Below, piece after piece: positions 38,878 to 47,579 of a DNA stretch of 64,000 nucleotides. The translations under genes were made by a program, and so were the position numbers. The notes under the pieces are model-generated. The model saw only the letters and a program-made list of their open reading frames with translations. It searched no databases and had not been told where the DNA came from. Source of the stretch: Nonomuraea montanisoli (GTDB lineage Bacteria; Actinomycetota; Actinomycetes; Streptosporangiales; Streptosporangiaceae); NCBI RefSeq assembly GCF_013363975.1, contig NZ_JABWGN010000010.1, positions 62,001-126,000 of the forward strand, given 5' to 3'. How positions within the stretch are numbered: the first letter of the stretch is position 1; each line of letters opens with the position of its first letter.

Positions 38878-39963
38878 GTGAACAGAGCCAAGATCCGGAC
38901 CTCCGCGCTCGCCGCGGCGGCAATCGCCGCGAGCGTCTCCCTGACCGCCTGCGGCTCGGGCTCCACCAACGGCGGCACCGGCTCAGGTGGCGGCGGCGTG
39001 GAGAACGCCAAGGTGGCCTTCCTCATGCCGGACCTGGCCTCCACCCGGTACGAGCTGGCCGACAAGCCGCTGTTCGAGGCCAAGATGAAGCAGCTCTGCC
39101 CGAGCTGCACGGTCATCTACCAGAACGCCGACTCCGACGCCGCCAAGCAGCAGCAGCAGGCCAACTCCGCCCTCGCACAGGGCGTCAAGGCCCTCGTGAT
39201 CGACCCCGTCGACTCCGCCGCCGCGGCCACGATCGTCAAGACGGCGCAGTCCCAGAAGGTGCCGGTCATCGCCTACGACCGGCCCATCCCGGCCACCCCC
39301 GCCGACTACTACGTCTCGTTCGACAACGAGAAGATCGGCGCGATGATCGCCCAGTCGCTGGTGGACCACCTCAAGCAGGAGAACGCCAAGGGCGGGCTCC
39401 TGGAGGTCAACGGCTCCCCCACGGACGCCGCGGCCGGCCTGATCAAGAAGGGCATCCACAGCGCGATCGACCCGAGCGGCTTCAAGCTGCTCGCCGAGTA
39501 CGACACCCCCGACTGGCAGCCCGAGAAGGCGCAGACCTGGGTCAGCGGCCAGATCACCCGCTTCGGCGACCAGATCGCGGGCGTGGTGGCCGCCAACGAC
39601 GGCACCGGCGGCGGCGCGATCGCCGCGTTCAAGGCCGCGGGCGTGAAGGTGCCGCCGGTCACGGGCAACGACGCCGAGGTGGCCGCCGCCCAGCGGATCA
39701 TCGCCGGCGACCAGTTCAACACCATCTCCAAGCCCATCAAGATCGTGGCCGAGGCGTCGGCGAACGTCGCCTTCCAGTTCATGAAGGGCGAGAAGCCGGC
39801 CGGCAAGACGACCCTCTACAACACCCCGTCCGAGCTGTTCGTGCCCACGGTCGTGACCCGGCAGAACATCAACGAGGTGCTGTTCCAGAGCGGGATCATG
39901 AAGGCGTCGGACGTGTGTACAGGTGCGTACGCCAAGGGCTGCACCGAGCTGGGCATCAAGTAG
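38878..39963 (+). CDS. Sugar ABC transporter substrate-binding lipoprotein (XylF/RbsB class)
   Basis: 361 residues. Signal peptide with lipobox LTAC, lipidated Cys at residue 25, then a Gly/Ser linker and a type I periplasmic-binding fold: NAKVAFLMPDLASTRYELAD, ALVIDPVDSAAAATIVK, VPVIAYDRPIPATPADYYVS, QIAGVVAANDGTGGGAIAAF and PVTGNDAEVAAAQRI. The pattern is closest to xylose-type XylF proteins. It binds a pentose-like or related sugar outside the membrane and feeds the permease at 40827. GTG 38878 has GAGGAAG upstream; GTG 38863 overlaps that site. First gene of a seven-gene coupled operon. Confidence 0.92.
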   Translation: MNRAKIRTSALAAAAIAASVSLTACGSGSTNGGTGSGGGGVENAKVAFLMPDLASTRYELADKPLFEAKMKQLCPSCTVIYQNADSDAAKQQQQANSALAQGVKALVIDPVDSAAAATIVKTAQSQKVPVIAYDRPIPATPADYYVSFDNEKIGAMIAQSLVDHLKQENAKGGLLEVNGSPTDAAAGLIKKGIHSAIDPSGFKLLAEYDTPDWQPEKAQTWVSGQITRFGDQIAGVVAANDGTGGGAIAAFKAAGVKVPPVTGNDAEVAAAQRIIAGDQFNTISKPIKIVAEASANVAFQFMKGEKPAGKTTLYNTPSELFVPTVVTRQNINEVLFQSGIMKASDVCTGAYAKGCTELGIK

Positions 39964-40008
39964 CCCACCTCGTACGGCTCGGCATCGAGTAGACCGACAG
40001 GAGACCCC

Positions 40009-40830
40009 TTGTCCTCCATCCGGCAAGCAGACAGCCAGCAGGCGGACGCCCCGCGCGCCGAGAGCGTCCTGTCGCTGCGCGGGATCCGCAAGACCTTCGG
40101 CGCCGTCGCGGCGCTGACGGACGTGGAGCTCGACGTGGCCGCCGGCCAGGTCGTGGCCGTGGTCGGCGACAACGGCGCCGGCAAGTCCACCCTGGTCAAG
40201 ATCCTGTCGGGGGTCCACCCGCCGGACTCGGGCACGATCACGTTCGAGTCGCGCGAGGTGCACATCCCGACGCCGGCGGCGGCGCACAAGCTGGGCATCG
40301 CCACCGTCTTCCAGGACCTCGCCCTGTGCGAGAACCTCAACGTGATCCAGAACCTGTTCCTGGGCCAGGAGGTGCGCCCTCTCCGGCTCAACGACGTGGC
40401 GATGGAGACCCGCTCGTGGGAGCTGCTGCGGCAGCTCTCCGCGAAGATCCCCAGCGTGCGCGTGCCGGTGGCGTCGCTGTCCGGCGGCCAGCGTCAGACG
40501 GTCGCCATCGCGCGCTCGCTGCTCGGCGACCCGAAGGTCATCATCCTCGACGAGCCCACGGCCGCCCTGGGCGTCGCCCAGACGGCCGAGGTGCTCAACC
40601 TCGTCGAGCGGCTCCGCGAGAACGGGCTCGGCGTCATCATGATCAGCCACAACATGGCCGACGTGAAGGCCGTGGCCGACACCGTGGCCGTGCTCCGGCT
40701 CGGCCGCAACAACGGTGTCTTCGACGTCGCGGACGTCTCCACCGAGGACATCATCGCCGCCATCACCGGCGCCACCGACAACGTGGTGTCCCAGCGGCAG
40801 GCGCGCAGCAAGGAAGGGCTCTCGTCGTGA
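40009..40830 (+). CDS. Sugar ABC transporter ATP-binding protein, single-domain
   Basis: 273 residues with one complete ABC domain: VVGDNGAGKSTLVKILSG (Walker A), signature LSGGQRQTVAIARSL, Walker B VIILDEPTAALG and switch His in MISHNM. XylG and RbsA proteins usually carry two such domains in tandem, so this is the half-size FrcA-like version that must dimerise. Starts at TTG 40009, with AGGAG five bases upstream. It overlaps the permease gene by 4 bp (GTGA). Confidence 0.92.
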   Translation: MSSIRQADSQQADAPRAESVLSLRGIRKTFGAVAALTDVELDVAAGQVVAVVGDNGAGKSTLVKILSGVHPPDSGTITFESREVHIPTPAAAHKLGIATVFQDLALCENLNVIQNLFLGQEVRPLRLNDVAMETRSWELLRQLSAKIPSVRVPVASLSGGQRQTVAIARSLLGDPKVIILDEPTAALGVAQTAEVLNLVERLRENGLGVIMISHNMADVKAVADTVAVLRLGRNNGVFDVADVSTEDIIAAITGATDNVVSQRQARSKEGLSS

Positions 40831-42062
40831 ACAGCATGGTCACCACCGATCGCCAGGACGAGCGGCTGCAGAGCCGCGAGGGGCTGCGCGGCGCGATCAC
40901 CGACGTGGTGGAGCGCGCCCGTGGCGGCGACCTGGGCGTGATCCCCGTCGTGGTCGGCCTGATCGTGATCTGGACCGTCCTGCAGATCCTCAACCCGGTG
41001 TTCCTGTCCAGCGCCAACCTGGTCAACCTCACGCTGGAGTCGGCCGCGGTCGGCGTCATCGCGCTCGGCATCGTGTGCGTCCTGCTCGTCGGCGAGATCG
41101 ACCTGTCGGTCGGCTCGGTCAGCGGCCTGTCGGCGGCGGTGCTCGCGGTCCTGTTCGTCGGGCAGGGGCTGCCGGTGTGGCTGGCCATCGCCGCCTCCGT
41201 GATCATGGGCGCGGTGATCGGCTGGGTGTACGCGCAGCTCTACAACCGCTTCGGGGTGCCGAGCTTCGTCATCACCCTGGCCGGCCTGCTCGCCTTCCTC
41301 GGTCTCCAGCTCTACGTGCTGGGCACCAAGGGGTCGATCAACCTGCCGTTCGACTCCGGGCTGGTGGCCTTCGCCCAGCTCGACTTCGTGCCCGCGTGGC
41401 TGTCGTACACGTTCGCGGTGCTCGCGGCGGGCGGGCTGTTCGTCAGCGGCTACCTGCACGCCCGCGAGCGTCAGCGCGCCGGGCTGTCGGCCAGGGGCGT
41501 GCCCGTGCTGGCGCTGCGGAGCGCGGCGCTGCTCGTCGTGCTGCTGTTCGTGGTCTGGTACCTCGGCCAGACGCGCGGCGTGGGCTGGATGTTCGTCTTC
41601 TTCGTCGCCCTCGTCCTGATCATGCACTACTTCCTGTCCCGGACGAAGTGGGGCCGGTCGGTCTACGCGGTCGGCGGCAACGTCGAGGCGGCCCGGCGGG
41701 CCGGCATCAACGTCAGGGCCGTCTACACCTCGGTGTTCGTGCTCTGCTCGACGTTCGCCGCGGTGGGCGGCATCCTGGCCGCCGCCCGGCTGGCCGCGGC
41801 CAACCAGAGCAGCGGCACCGGCGACGTCAACCTCAACGCCATCGCCGCCGCGGTCATCGGCGGGACGAGCCTGTTCGGCGGGCGCGGCACCGCCTTCGGC
41901 GCGCTGCTCGGCATCATCGTCATCCAGTCCATCTCCAGCGGCCTGACCCTGCTCAACCTCGACTCCTCGATCCGGTTCGTGGTGACGGGCGTGGTGCTGC
42001 TGCTGGCCGTGGTGGTCGACTCGGTGGCGCGCAAGTCGCGCACCTCTCACGGAAGGGCCTGA
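40827..42062 (+). CDS. Sugar ABC transporter permease (XylH/RbsC class)
   Basis: 411-residue membrane protein of about ten helices. Family marks include NLVNLTLESAAVGVIALGIV, LLVGEIDLSVGSVSGLSAAV, FGVPSFVITLAGLLAFLGLQ, the EAA-like loop SVYAVGGNVEAARRAGINVR and IAAAVIGGTSLFGGRGTAFG. It forms the membrane channel with the single-domain ATPase. The long central loop (about 205-235) is typical of XylH. Its stop overlaps the next start (TGATG). Confidence 0.92.
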   Translation: MNSMVTTDRQDERLQSREGLRGAITDVVERARGGDLGVIPVVVGLIVIWTVLQILNPVFLSSANLVNLTLESAAVGVIALGIVCVLLVGEIDLSVGSVSGLSAAVLAVLFVGQGLPVWLAIAASVIMGAVIGWVYAQLYNRFGVPSFVITLAGLLAFLGLQLYVLGTKGSINLPFDSGLVAFAQLDFVPAWLSYTFAVLAAGGLFVSGYLHARERQRAGLSARGVPVLALRSAALLVVLLFVVWYLGQTRGVGWMFVFFVALVLIMHYFLSRTKWGRSVYAVGGNVEAARRAGINVRAVYTSVFVLCSTFAAVGGILAAARLAAANQSSGTGDVNLNAIAAAVIGGTSLFGGRGTAFGALLGIIVIQSISSGLTLLNLDSSIRFVVTGVVLLLAVVVDSVARKSRTSHGRA

Positions 42063-43549
42063 TGGCCGTCATCTGCGTCGACGCCGGCACCACGGTGATC
42101 AAGGCGGTCGGCTACGACGAGGAGGGCGCCGAGGTCGCGGTGGCCCGGCGCGAGACCCGCGTGTCCCGGCCCCTGCCGGGCCACGCCGAGCAGGACATGG
42201 ACGACGTCTGGGACGCGGTCGCGCACACCGTGCGCGAGGTCGCGTCCCAGGTGGACGGGCCGGTCGGCTTCGTCGCCCTCACCGCGCAGGGCGACGGCGC
42301 CTGGCTCGTCGACCGCGACGGCCGTCCGACCGGCCCGGCGATCCTGTGGAACGACGCCCGCGCCGTCGCCGTGGTGGACCGCTGGAACCGCTCCGGCCTG
42401 GCCGAACGCGCCTTCCGCGGCAACGGCTCGTCGGCGGCCTCCGGGCTGCCGCACGCCATCCTGACCTGGCTGAACGAGCACGACCCGGACCGGATCACCG
42501 GCTCGGCCGCGCTCCTGACCTGCGGCGGGTGGATCTTCTCCCGCATGACCGGCGAGCTCGCGGCCGACGAGTCGGACGCCTCCGCCCCGTTCCTCGACCT
42601 GCGGGCGCGTTCCTACTCCCCCGACCTGCTGCGGCTGTTCGAGCTGGAGTGGGCGGAGCGGCTGCTGCCGGAGCTGCGCGACGACGAGCACCGCGTGGCC
42701 GGCCTGACCGCCGAGGCGGCCGGCGCGCTCGGGCTGCCGGCCGGCACCCCGGTCGTGATGGCCCCGTACGACATCGTCTCCACCGCGATCGGCGCGGGGG
42801 CCGTGCGGGCCGGGCAGGCGTGCAGCATCCTCGGCACCACGCTGTGCACCGAGACGATCGTCGCCGAGCCCGAGCTGGACGGCCCGGCCGTGGGCATCAC
42901 CATCGCCGTCCCGGGCGGCTACCTGCGGGCCTTCCCCACCTTCGCCGGGACCGAGGTGCTGCAGTGGGCGTGCCGCATGCTGGGCCTGGCCGGCCCCGCC
43001 GAGCTCGGCGAGCTGGCCGCCGCAGCGCCGCCGGGCGCGTCCGGGCTGGCGTTCCTGCCGTACTTCTCGCCGGCCGGCGAGCGGGCGCCGTTCTCCGACC
43101 CGCTGGCCCGGGGCGCGTTCCTGGGCATGTCGTTCGAGCACGGCCGCGAGCACCTGGCGCGGGCCGTGCTGGAGGGGCTGACGCTGGTCGTCCAGGACTG
43201 CCTGGCCGCCTCCGGCGCGCCGGCCCGCGAGCTGCGGGTGTGCGGCGGCGGCTCGGCCAGCGACCTGTGGGTGCGGATGATCGCCGACGTCACCGGCGTG
43301 CCCGTGCTCCGCTCGGCCGACTCCGAGGTGGGCGCCCGGGGCGCGTTCCTCGTCGGCCTGGCCGCCACCGGCGCCGCCTCGGACATCGAGGCCGCCGCCG
43401 ACCGGCACGTACGGCTGCGCGACGCCGTGCGCCCCGAACCGGGCGCGTACCGCACCGCGTACAAGGACTTCCTCGCCCTGCGCGAGACCACCGCGGGATC
43501 GTGGCCGCTGCTGGCCGAGATGCGCGCCCGCACGGGGGGCGGCGCATGA
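42062..43549 (+). CDS. FGGY-family carbohydrate kinase 1
   Basis: 495 residues. Sugar-kinase ATPase fold: phosphate 1 loop CVDAGTTVIKAVGYDEEG, substrate region LTAQGDGAWLVDRDGRP and ILWNDARA, phosphate 2 loop SILGTTLCTE, FGGY-C segment FLPYFSPAGERAPFSDPLAR and adenosine motif RELRVCGGGSASDLWVRMIA. It phosphorylates the imported sugar or polyol at the expense of ATP; the closest pattern is the LyxK/LsrK/EryA branch, but substrate is not certain. Directly coupled to the permease by a TGATG overlap. Confidence 0.87.
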   Translation: MAVICVDAGTTVIKAVGYDEEGAEVAVARRETRVSRPLPGHAEQDMDDVWDAVAHTVREVASQVDGPVGFVALTAQGDGAWLVDRDGRPTGPAILWNDARAVAVVDRWNRSGLAERAFRGNGSSAASGLPHAILTWLNEHDPDRITGSAALLTCGGWIFSRMTGELAADESDASAPFLDLRARSYSPDLLRLFELEWAERLLPELRDDEHRVAGLTAEAAGALGLPAGTPVVMAPYDIVSTAIGAGAVRAGQACSILGTTLCTETIVAEPELDGPAVGITIAVPGGYLRAFPTFAGTEVLQWACRMLGLAGPAELGELAAAAPPGASGLAFLPYFSPAGERAPFSDPLARGAFLGMSFEHGREHLARAVLEGLTLVVQDCLAASGAPARELRVCGGGSASDLWVRMIADVTGVPVLRSADSEVGARGAFLVGLAATGAASDIEAAADRHVRLRDAVRPEPGAYRTAYKDFLALRETTAGSWPLLAEMRARTGGGA

Positions 43550-43602
43550 CGGTGGCGCACCCCACGACGGACATGACGGGCAGGACGGGGAGCACGGCAT
43601 GA
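43546..43602 (+). CDS. 18-codon bridging mini-ORF
   Basis: ATG overlaps the stop of kinase 1 (ATGA) and its TGA overlaps the ATG of kinase 2 (ATGA). It encodes an 18-residue Thr-rich peptide with no recognisable feature. It probably serves to carry ribosomes across the 49-bp gap, or is a vestige of the former C-terminus; a functional peptide is less likely. Confidence 0.3.
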   Translation: MTVAHPTTDMTGRTGSTA

Positions 43603-45050
43603 GCGTGTGGATCGGCGTCGACCTCGGAACGCAGAGCGTGCGGGCGATGGCCGTGGCCGCCGACGGACAGGTGCTCGGCGCGGCCGGCCGGTCGCTGACC
43701 AGCCGCCGCGACGGGCCCCGGCACGAGCAGGACCCCGAGCAGTGGTGGCAGGAGCTGGCCGCGGCCACCCGCGAGGCGCTGGACGGCGTGCCGCCCGAGC
43801 GGGTCAGCGGCGTGGCCGTGGACGCCACCTCCGGCACCATCCTGCTCGCCGACCGGGCGGGCCGCCCGCTGACGCCCGGCCTCATGTACGACGACCGCCG
43901 CGCCGCCGGCCAGGTGGACCGGGTCAACGCGGCGGGCGCCCACGTGTGGGAGAAGCTCGGCTACCGGCGCATGCAGGCCACCTGGGCGCTGCCCAAGCTG
44001 CTGTGGTTGCTGCGCGACGCCCCCGAGGGCTCGCGGCTGTCCCACCAGAGCGACTTCGTCAACCGCCGCCTGGCCGGCCGCGAGGTCGCCACCGACCTGA
44101 GCAACGCGCTGAAGACCGGCGTGGACCTCGTCGAGGAGCGCTGGCCGCACGACGTGCTCGACGCGCTGGGCGTCCCCGCCGCGATGCTGCCCCCGGTCGT
44201 ACGGCCGGGCACCGTGATCGGGCAGGTGTGCGCCCAGGCCGCCGAGGAGACCGGCATCCCGGAGGGCACGCCGATCGTCGCCGGCACCACCGACGGCTGC
44301 GCCGCCCAGCTCGGCGCCGGCGCCCTGCGGCCGGGAAGCTGGAACTCCGTGATGGGCACCACGCTCGTCCTCAAGGGCGTCACCCCCGAGCTGGTCCACG
44401 ACCCGCTCGGCGTCGTCTACTCCCACCGGGCGCCCGACGGCTCCTGGCTGCCCGGCGGCGCGTCCAGCACCGGCGCCGGGGTCCTGGCGCGCGACCTGCC
44501 CGGCCGCGACCTCGACGCGCTCGCCGCCGAGGCCGCCCGCCGCTTCGGCCCCGGCGGCAGGGAGCCGGCCGCGACCATCTACCCGCTGGTCTCGCGCGGC
44601 GAGCGGTTCCCGTTCGCCGCGCCGGAGGCGGAGGGCTTCACGCTCGGCGAGGTGACCGACGACGCCGACCGCTACGCCGCGATCCTGCGCGGCGCCGCGT
44701 ACGTCGAGCGGCTCTGCTTCGACTACCTCGACCTGCTCGGCGCCCCCGTCGACGGCGAGATCATCCTGACCGGCGGCGCCACGAGGAGCGCCTACTGGAA
44801 CCGGCTGCGCGCGAGCGTCCTCGGCCGTCCCGTGACCCTGCGGGAGAACGCCGAGCCCGCGCTCGGCATGGCGGCCCTGGCCGCCGGACCCGGCGCGACG
44901 GACGGGATGGTCCGCACCCGCGAGATCGTCCACCCCGACGGCGGCGACGACCTGCGCGAGCACTACCTGCGCTTCGTCGGCGAACTGGAGTCCCGCGGCT
45001 GGCTGCCCGCCACGGCCGCCGCCCACGCCCGCAAGAGGAGCACCCATTGA
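43599..45050 (+). CDS. FGGY-family carbohydrate kinase 2 (D-ribulokinase-like)
   Basis: 483 residues. IGVDLGTQSVRAMAVAADGQ (phosphate 1), GVAVDATSGTILLADRAGRP, LMYDDRRA, ATDLSNALKTGVDL, GTTDGCAAQLGAGALRPGSW, NSVMGTTLVLKG (phosphate 2) and EIILTGGATRSAYWNRLRAS (adenosine). The VDATSGTI and SNALKTG signatures resemble the plant/cyanobacterial D-ribulokinase branch rather than glycerol or xylulose kinases. Having a second, divergent kinase in the same transcript suggests either two substrates or two successive phosphorylations. The stop overlaps the next TTG start (TTGA). Confidence 0.87.
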   Translation: MSVWIGVDLGTQSVRAMAVAADGQVLGAAGRSLTSRRDGPRHEQDPEQWWQELAAATREALDGVPPERVSGVAVDATSGTILLADRAGRPLTPGLMYDDRRAAGQVDRVNAAGAHVWEKLGYRRMQATWALPKLLWLLRDAPEGSRLSHQSDFVNRRLAGREVATDLSNALKTGVDLVEERWPHDVLDALGVPAAMLPPVVRPGTVIGQVCAQAAEETGIPEGTPIVAGTTDGCAAQLGAGALRPGSWNSVMGTTLVLKGVTPELVHDPLGVVYSHRAPDGSWLPGGASSTGAGVLARDLPGRDLDALAAEAARRFGPGGREPAATIYPLVSRGERFPFAAPEAEGFTLGEVTDDADRYAAILRGAAYVERLCFDYLDLLGAPVDGEIILTGGATRSAYWNRLRASVLGRPVTLRENAEPALGMAALAAGPGATDGMVRTREIVHPDGGDDLREHYLRFVGELESRGWLPATAAAHARKRSTH

Positions 45051-45661
45051 CTCGGCTCGTTCTGGTGCGTCACGGCGAGACCGTCTGGCACGCCGAGAAC
45101 CGCTACGCCGGACTCAGCGACGTCGCGCTGACCCCGCGCGGCCGCGAGCAGGCCGGCGAGCTGGCCGCCTGGGCCGCCACCGCCGGGCTCACCGGCGTCT
45201 GGGCCTCGACGCTCAGCCGGGCGGTGATCACCGCCACGCCCAGCGCCGCGGCCGCCGGGGTGGAGCTGCGCGTGGACGAGCGGCTGCGCGAGATCGACTT
45301 CGGCCAGGGTGACGGCCTGACCTCGGCCGAGATGCACGAGCGCTTCCCCGAGGCACGCGCCGCGTTCGAGGCCGACCCTGCCGCGCACCCGCTGCCCGGC
45401 GGCGAGGACCCGGCCGCCGTGGCCGACCGCTTCGTCGCCGCGCTGGAGGACGTCCGCGCCGCGCAGCCGGACGGCCGGGTGCTGGTGGTGGCCCACACGA
45501 CCGCCATCAGGCTCGCCCTGTGCCGGCTCATCGGGGTGCCGCTCGGCTCCTACCGCCGGCTGTTCCCGAGCCTGGGCAACTGCGCCGTCACGGAGCTGCG
45601 CCTGCGGGACGGGCAGGTCGCCATGCTGCAGTTCAACTCTCCGATTGGAGCCGACCGTTGA
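45047..45661 (+). CDS. Histidine phosphatase superfamily protein
   Basis: 204 residues. N-terminal LVLVRHGETVWHAENRYAG carries the catalytic R-H-G, with DERLREIDFGQGDGL and VLVVAHTTAIRLALCRLIG supplying the second Arg/Glu and His. This is the phosphoglycerate-mutase-like phosphatase branch. In this operon it likely removes a phosphate from a kinase product or from a toxic phosphorylated by-product; that is inference. TTG 45047 has GAGGAG at good spacing. Confidence 0.88.
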   Translation: MTRLVLVRHGETVWHAENRYAGLSDVALTPRGREQAGELAAWAATAGLTGVWASTLSRAVITATPSAAAAGVELRVDERLREIDFGQGDGLTSAEMHERFPEARAAFEADPAAHPLPGGEDPAAVADRFVAALEDVRAAQPDGRVLVVAHTTAIRLALCRLIGVPLGSYRRLFPSLGNCAVTELRLRDGQVAMLQFNSPIGADR

Positions 45662-46680
45662 CCATCCGAGTCCTCGCCGCGGGCGACCACTTCGTCAAGA
45701 ACAGCCTGCTCATCGACGCGCTCAAGCGCGAGGTGCCCGGCGACCTGGACATCCGGGAGCTGACGCTGCCGTGGCCGGTCGTCCCGTTCGGCCCGGTGGG
45801 TGAGGTGAAAGAGGCCTCCGACGTGGAGGACGAGCTGATCGGGGCATTGCGGGACGTGGAGGTGTGCGTCACGCAGATGGCGCCGCTGACCCGGCGCGTG
45901 CTCGACGCGAGCCCCGCCCTGCGGCTGTTCAGCGTCAGCCGCGGCGGCCCCGTCAACGCCAACCTGGAGGCCGCCACCGAGGCGGGCGTGGCCGTCACGT
46001 TCGCGCCCGGCCGCAACGCCGTGGCCACGGCCGAGCACACGCTGGCCCTGCTGCTCGCGGCCACGCGCCGGGTCCCGCAGACGCACGCCGACCTGGCCGG
46101 GGGCGTGTGGCGGGGCGACTACTACCGCTACGACATGGTCGGGCCGGAGCTGGACGGCAGCACGGTCGGCCTGGTCGGCTACGGCGCGATCGGGCGGCGC
46201 GTGAGCCGCATGCTGGCGGGGTTCGGCGCCGAGGTGCTGGTGTACGACCCGTACGTGGACGACGTGCCCGGCAAGGTGGAGCTGGCGGAGCTGCTGTCGC
46301 GCTCCCGCTTCGTGTCCCTGCACGCGCGGGCCACGCCCGAGACCACCGGCATGATCGGCGCGGCGCAGATCGCACTGATGCCCGCCGGGTCGGTGCTGGT
46401 CAACTGCGCCCGGGGGGCGCTGCTCGACTACGACGCCCTGTGCGACGCGCTGGACTCCGGCCACCTGTTCGGCGCGGCCCTGGACGTCTTCCCCGAGGAG
46501 CCGATCCCGGCCGGGTCGCGCCTGCTGACCACGCCCAACCTGGTGATGACGCCGCACCTGGCGGGCGCCAGCAAGGAGACCGCGATCAAGGCGGCCCGGA
46601 TCGTGGCGGCCGACGTGGCCCGCTACGTGCGCGGCGAGCCCCTGGCCCACTGCGCCAACCCGTCGTTCGCCACGTCCTGA
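45658..46680 (+). CDS. D-isomer-specific 2-hydroxyacid dehydrogenase (SerA-like)
   Basis: 340 residues, NAD(P)-dependent. Nucleotide loop TVGLVGYGAIGRRVSRMLAG, then the catalytic Arg in VNCARGALLDYDAL, Glu in LDVFPEEPIPAG and His in NLVMTPHLAGAS. There is no C-terminal ACT domain, so it is not a full phosphoglycerate dehydrogenase. In this operon it may oxidise a phosphorylated or free sugar acid formed after the kinases. TTG 45658 overlaps the phosphatase stop. Last gene of the operon, followed by a terminator. Confidence 0.88.
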   Translation: MTIRVLAAGDHFVKNSLLIDALKREVPGDLDIRELTLPWPVVPFGPVGEVKEASDVEDELIGALRDVEVCVTQMAPLTRRVLDASPALRLFSVSRGGPVNANLEAATEAGVAVTFAPGRNAVATAEHTLALLLAATRRVPQTHADLAGGVWRGDYYRYDMVGPELDGSTVGLVGYGAIGRRVSRMLAGFGAEVLVYDPYVDDVPGKVELAELLSRSRFVSLHARATPETTGMIGAAQIALMPAGSVLVNCARGALLDYDALCDALDSGHLFGAALDVFPEEPIPAGSRLLTTPNLVMTPHLAGASKETAIKAARIVAADVARYVRGEPLAHCANPSFATS

Positions 46681-46687
46681 CGGCCCG

Positions 46688-46719
46688 GTGTCCCCGCTCC
46701 TTCCCGGCAGCGGGGACAC
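46688..46719. terminator. Bidirectional terminator
   Basis: GTGTCCCCGCT and its complement, 11-bp perfect arms around ten bases, between the convergent dehydrogenase and permease genes. Confidence 0.75.
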
Positions 46720-46721
46720 GG

Positions 46722-47579
46722 TCAGCCCTTGAGCGCCCCCGCCATGAGGCCGCGCATGAAGAAGCGGCCCAGCAGCACGTAGATGAGCATGGTGGGGATG
46801 GACGACAGGATCGCCGCGGCCATCTGCTGGCTGTACGGCGTGGCCTGCGCGCCCGCGATGTTGTTCAGCATCACCGTGGCCGGCCAGCTCTGCGGCCCCG
46901 TGAGGAACACCGCGAACAGGAAGTCGTTCCACAGCGACGTGAACTGCCAGATGACCACCACGGCGATGGCCGGCGCGGAGACCGGGAGCACCACGGACCA
47001 GTACGTCCGCAGCATGCCGGCGCCGTCCACCCGCGACGCCTCGATCAGCTCGTCGGGGATCGTGACGTAGTAGTTGCGGAAGATCAGCGTGCAGATCGGG
47101 ATGCCGTACACCACGTGCGCGAGCACGAGGCCCGGGATGCCGCCGTAGAAGACGCCCTGCAGCCCGGTCAGCTCGTTCAGGCCGACGAGGAGCTGCACCA
47201 GCGGGATCATCACGCCCTGGTACGGGATGAACATGCCGAACAGGAACAGCGTGAACAGCACGTCCGCGCCCGGGAAGCGCCACTTGGACAGCACGTAGCC
47301 GTTCATCGACCCGAGGGCGCACGACAGCAGCGACCCGGGGACGGCCAGCAGCACGCTGTTCCACAGGCCCGGCGCCAGCTTCTCCCAGGCGACCCGCCAC
47401 GCCTCCGCGGTCCAGGTGACCGGCAGGTTCCACGCCTGGCCGGGGTCGGCCTCGGTGAGCGGCTTGAAGCTGGTGACCAGCAGGACGTACACGGGGATCA
47501 GGAAGACCACCACGAACGCGACCAGGATCACCAGCCGCACCCCGGTGAACACCCGCCCCCGCGGGGCGACCGCCGTCAT
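46722..47579 (-). CDS. Carbohydrate ABC transporter permease (CUT1, MalG-like)
   Basis: 285 residues with six helices. The EAA loop reads YYVTIPDELIEASRVDGAGM, followed by SVVLPVSAPAIAVVVIWQFT, as in MalG-type subunits. ATG 47579 overlaps the stop of the upstream permease (ATGA). It pairs with the 47576 permease to import a sugar; no ATPase is encoded beside them, as usual for actinomycetes that share one MsiK-type ATPase. Confidence 0.93.
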   Translation of the reverse strand: MTAVAPRGRVFTGVRLVILVAFVVVFLIPVYVLLVTSFKPLTEADPGQAWNLPVTWTAEAWRVAWEKLAPGLWNSVLLAVPGSLLSCALGSMNGYVLSKWRFPGADVLFTLFLFGMFIPYQGVMIPLVQLLVGLNELTGLQGVFYGGIPGLVLAHVVYGIPICTLIFRNYYVTIPDELIEASRVDGAGMLRTYWSVVLPVSAPAIAVVVIWQFTSLWNDFLFAVFLTGPQSWPATVMLNNIAGAQATPYSQQMAAAILSSIPTMLIYVLLGRFFMRGLMAGALKG

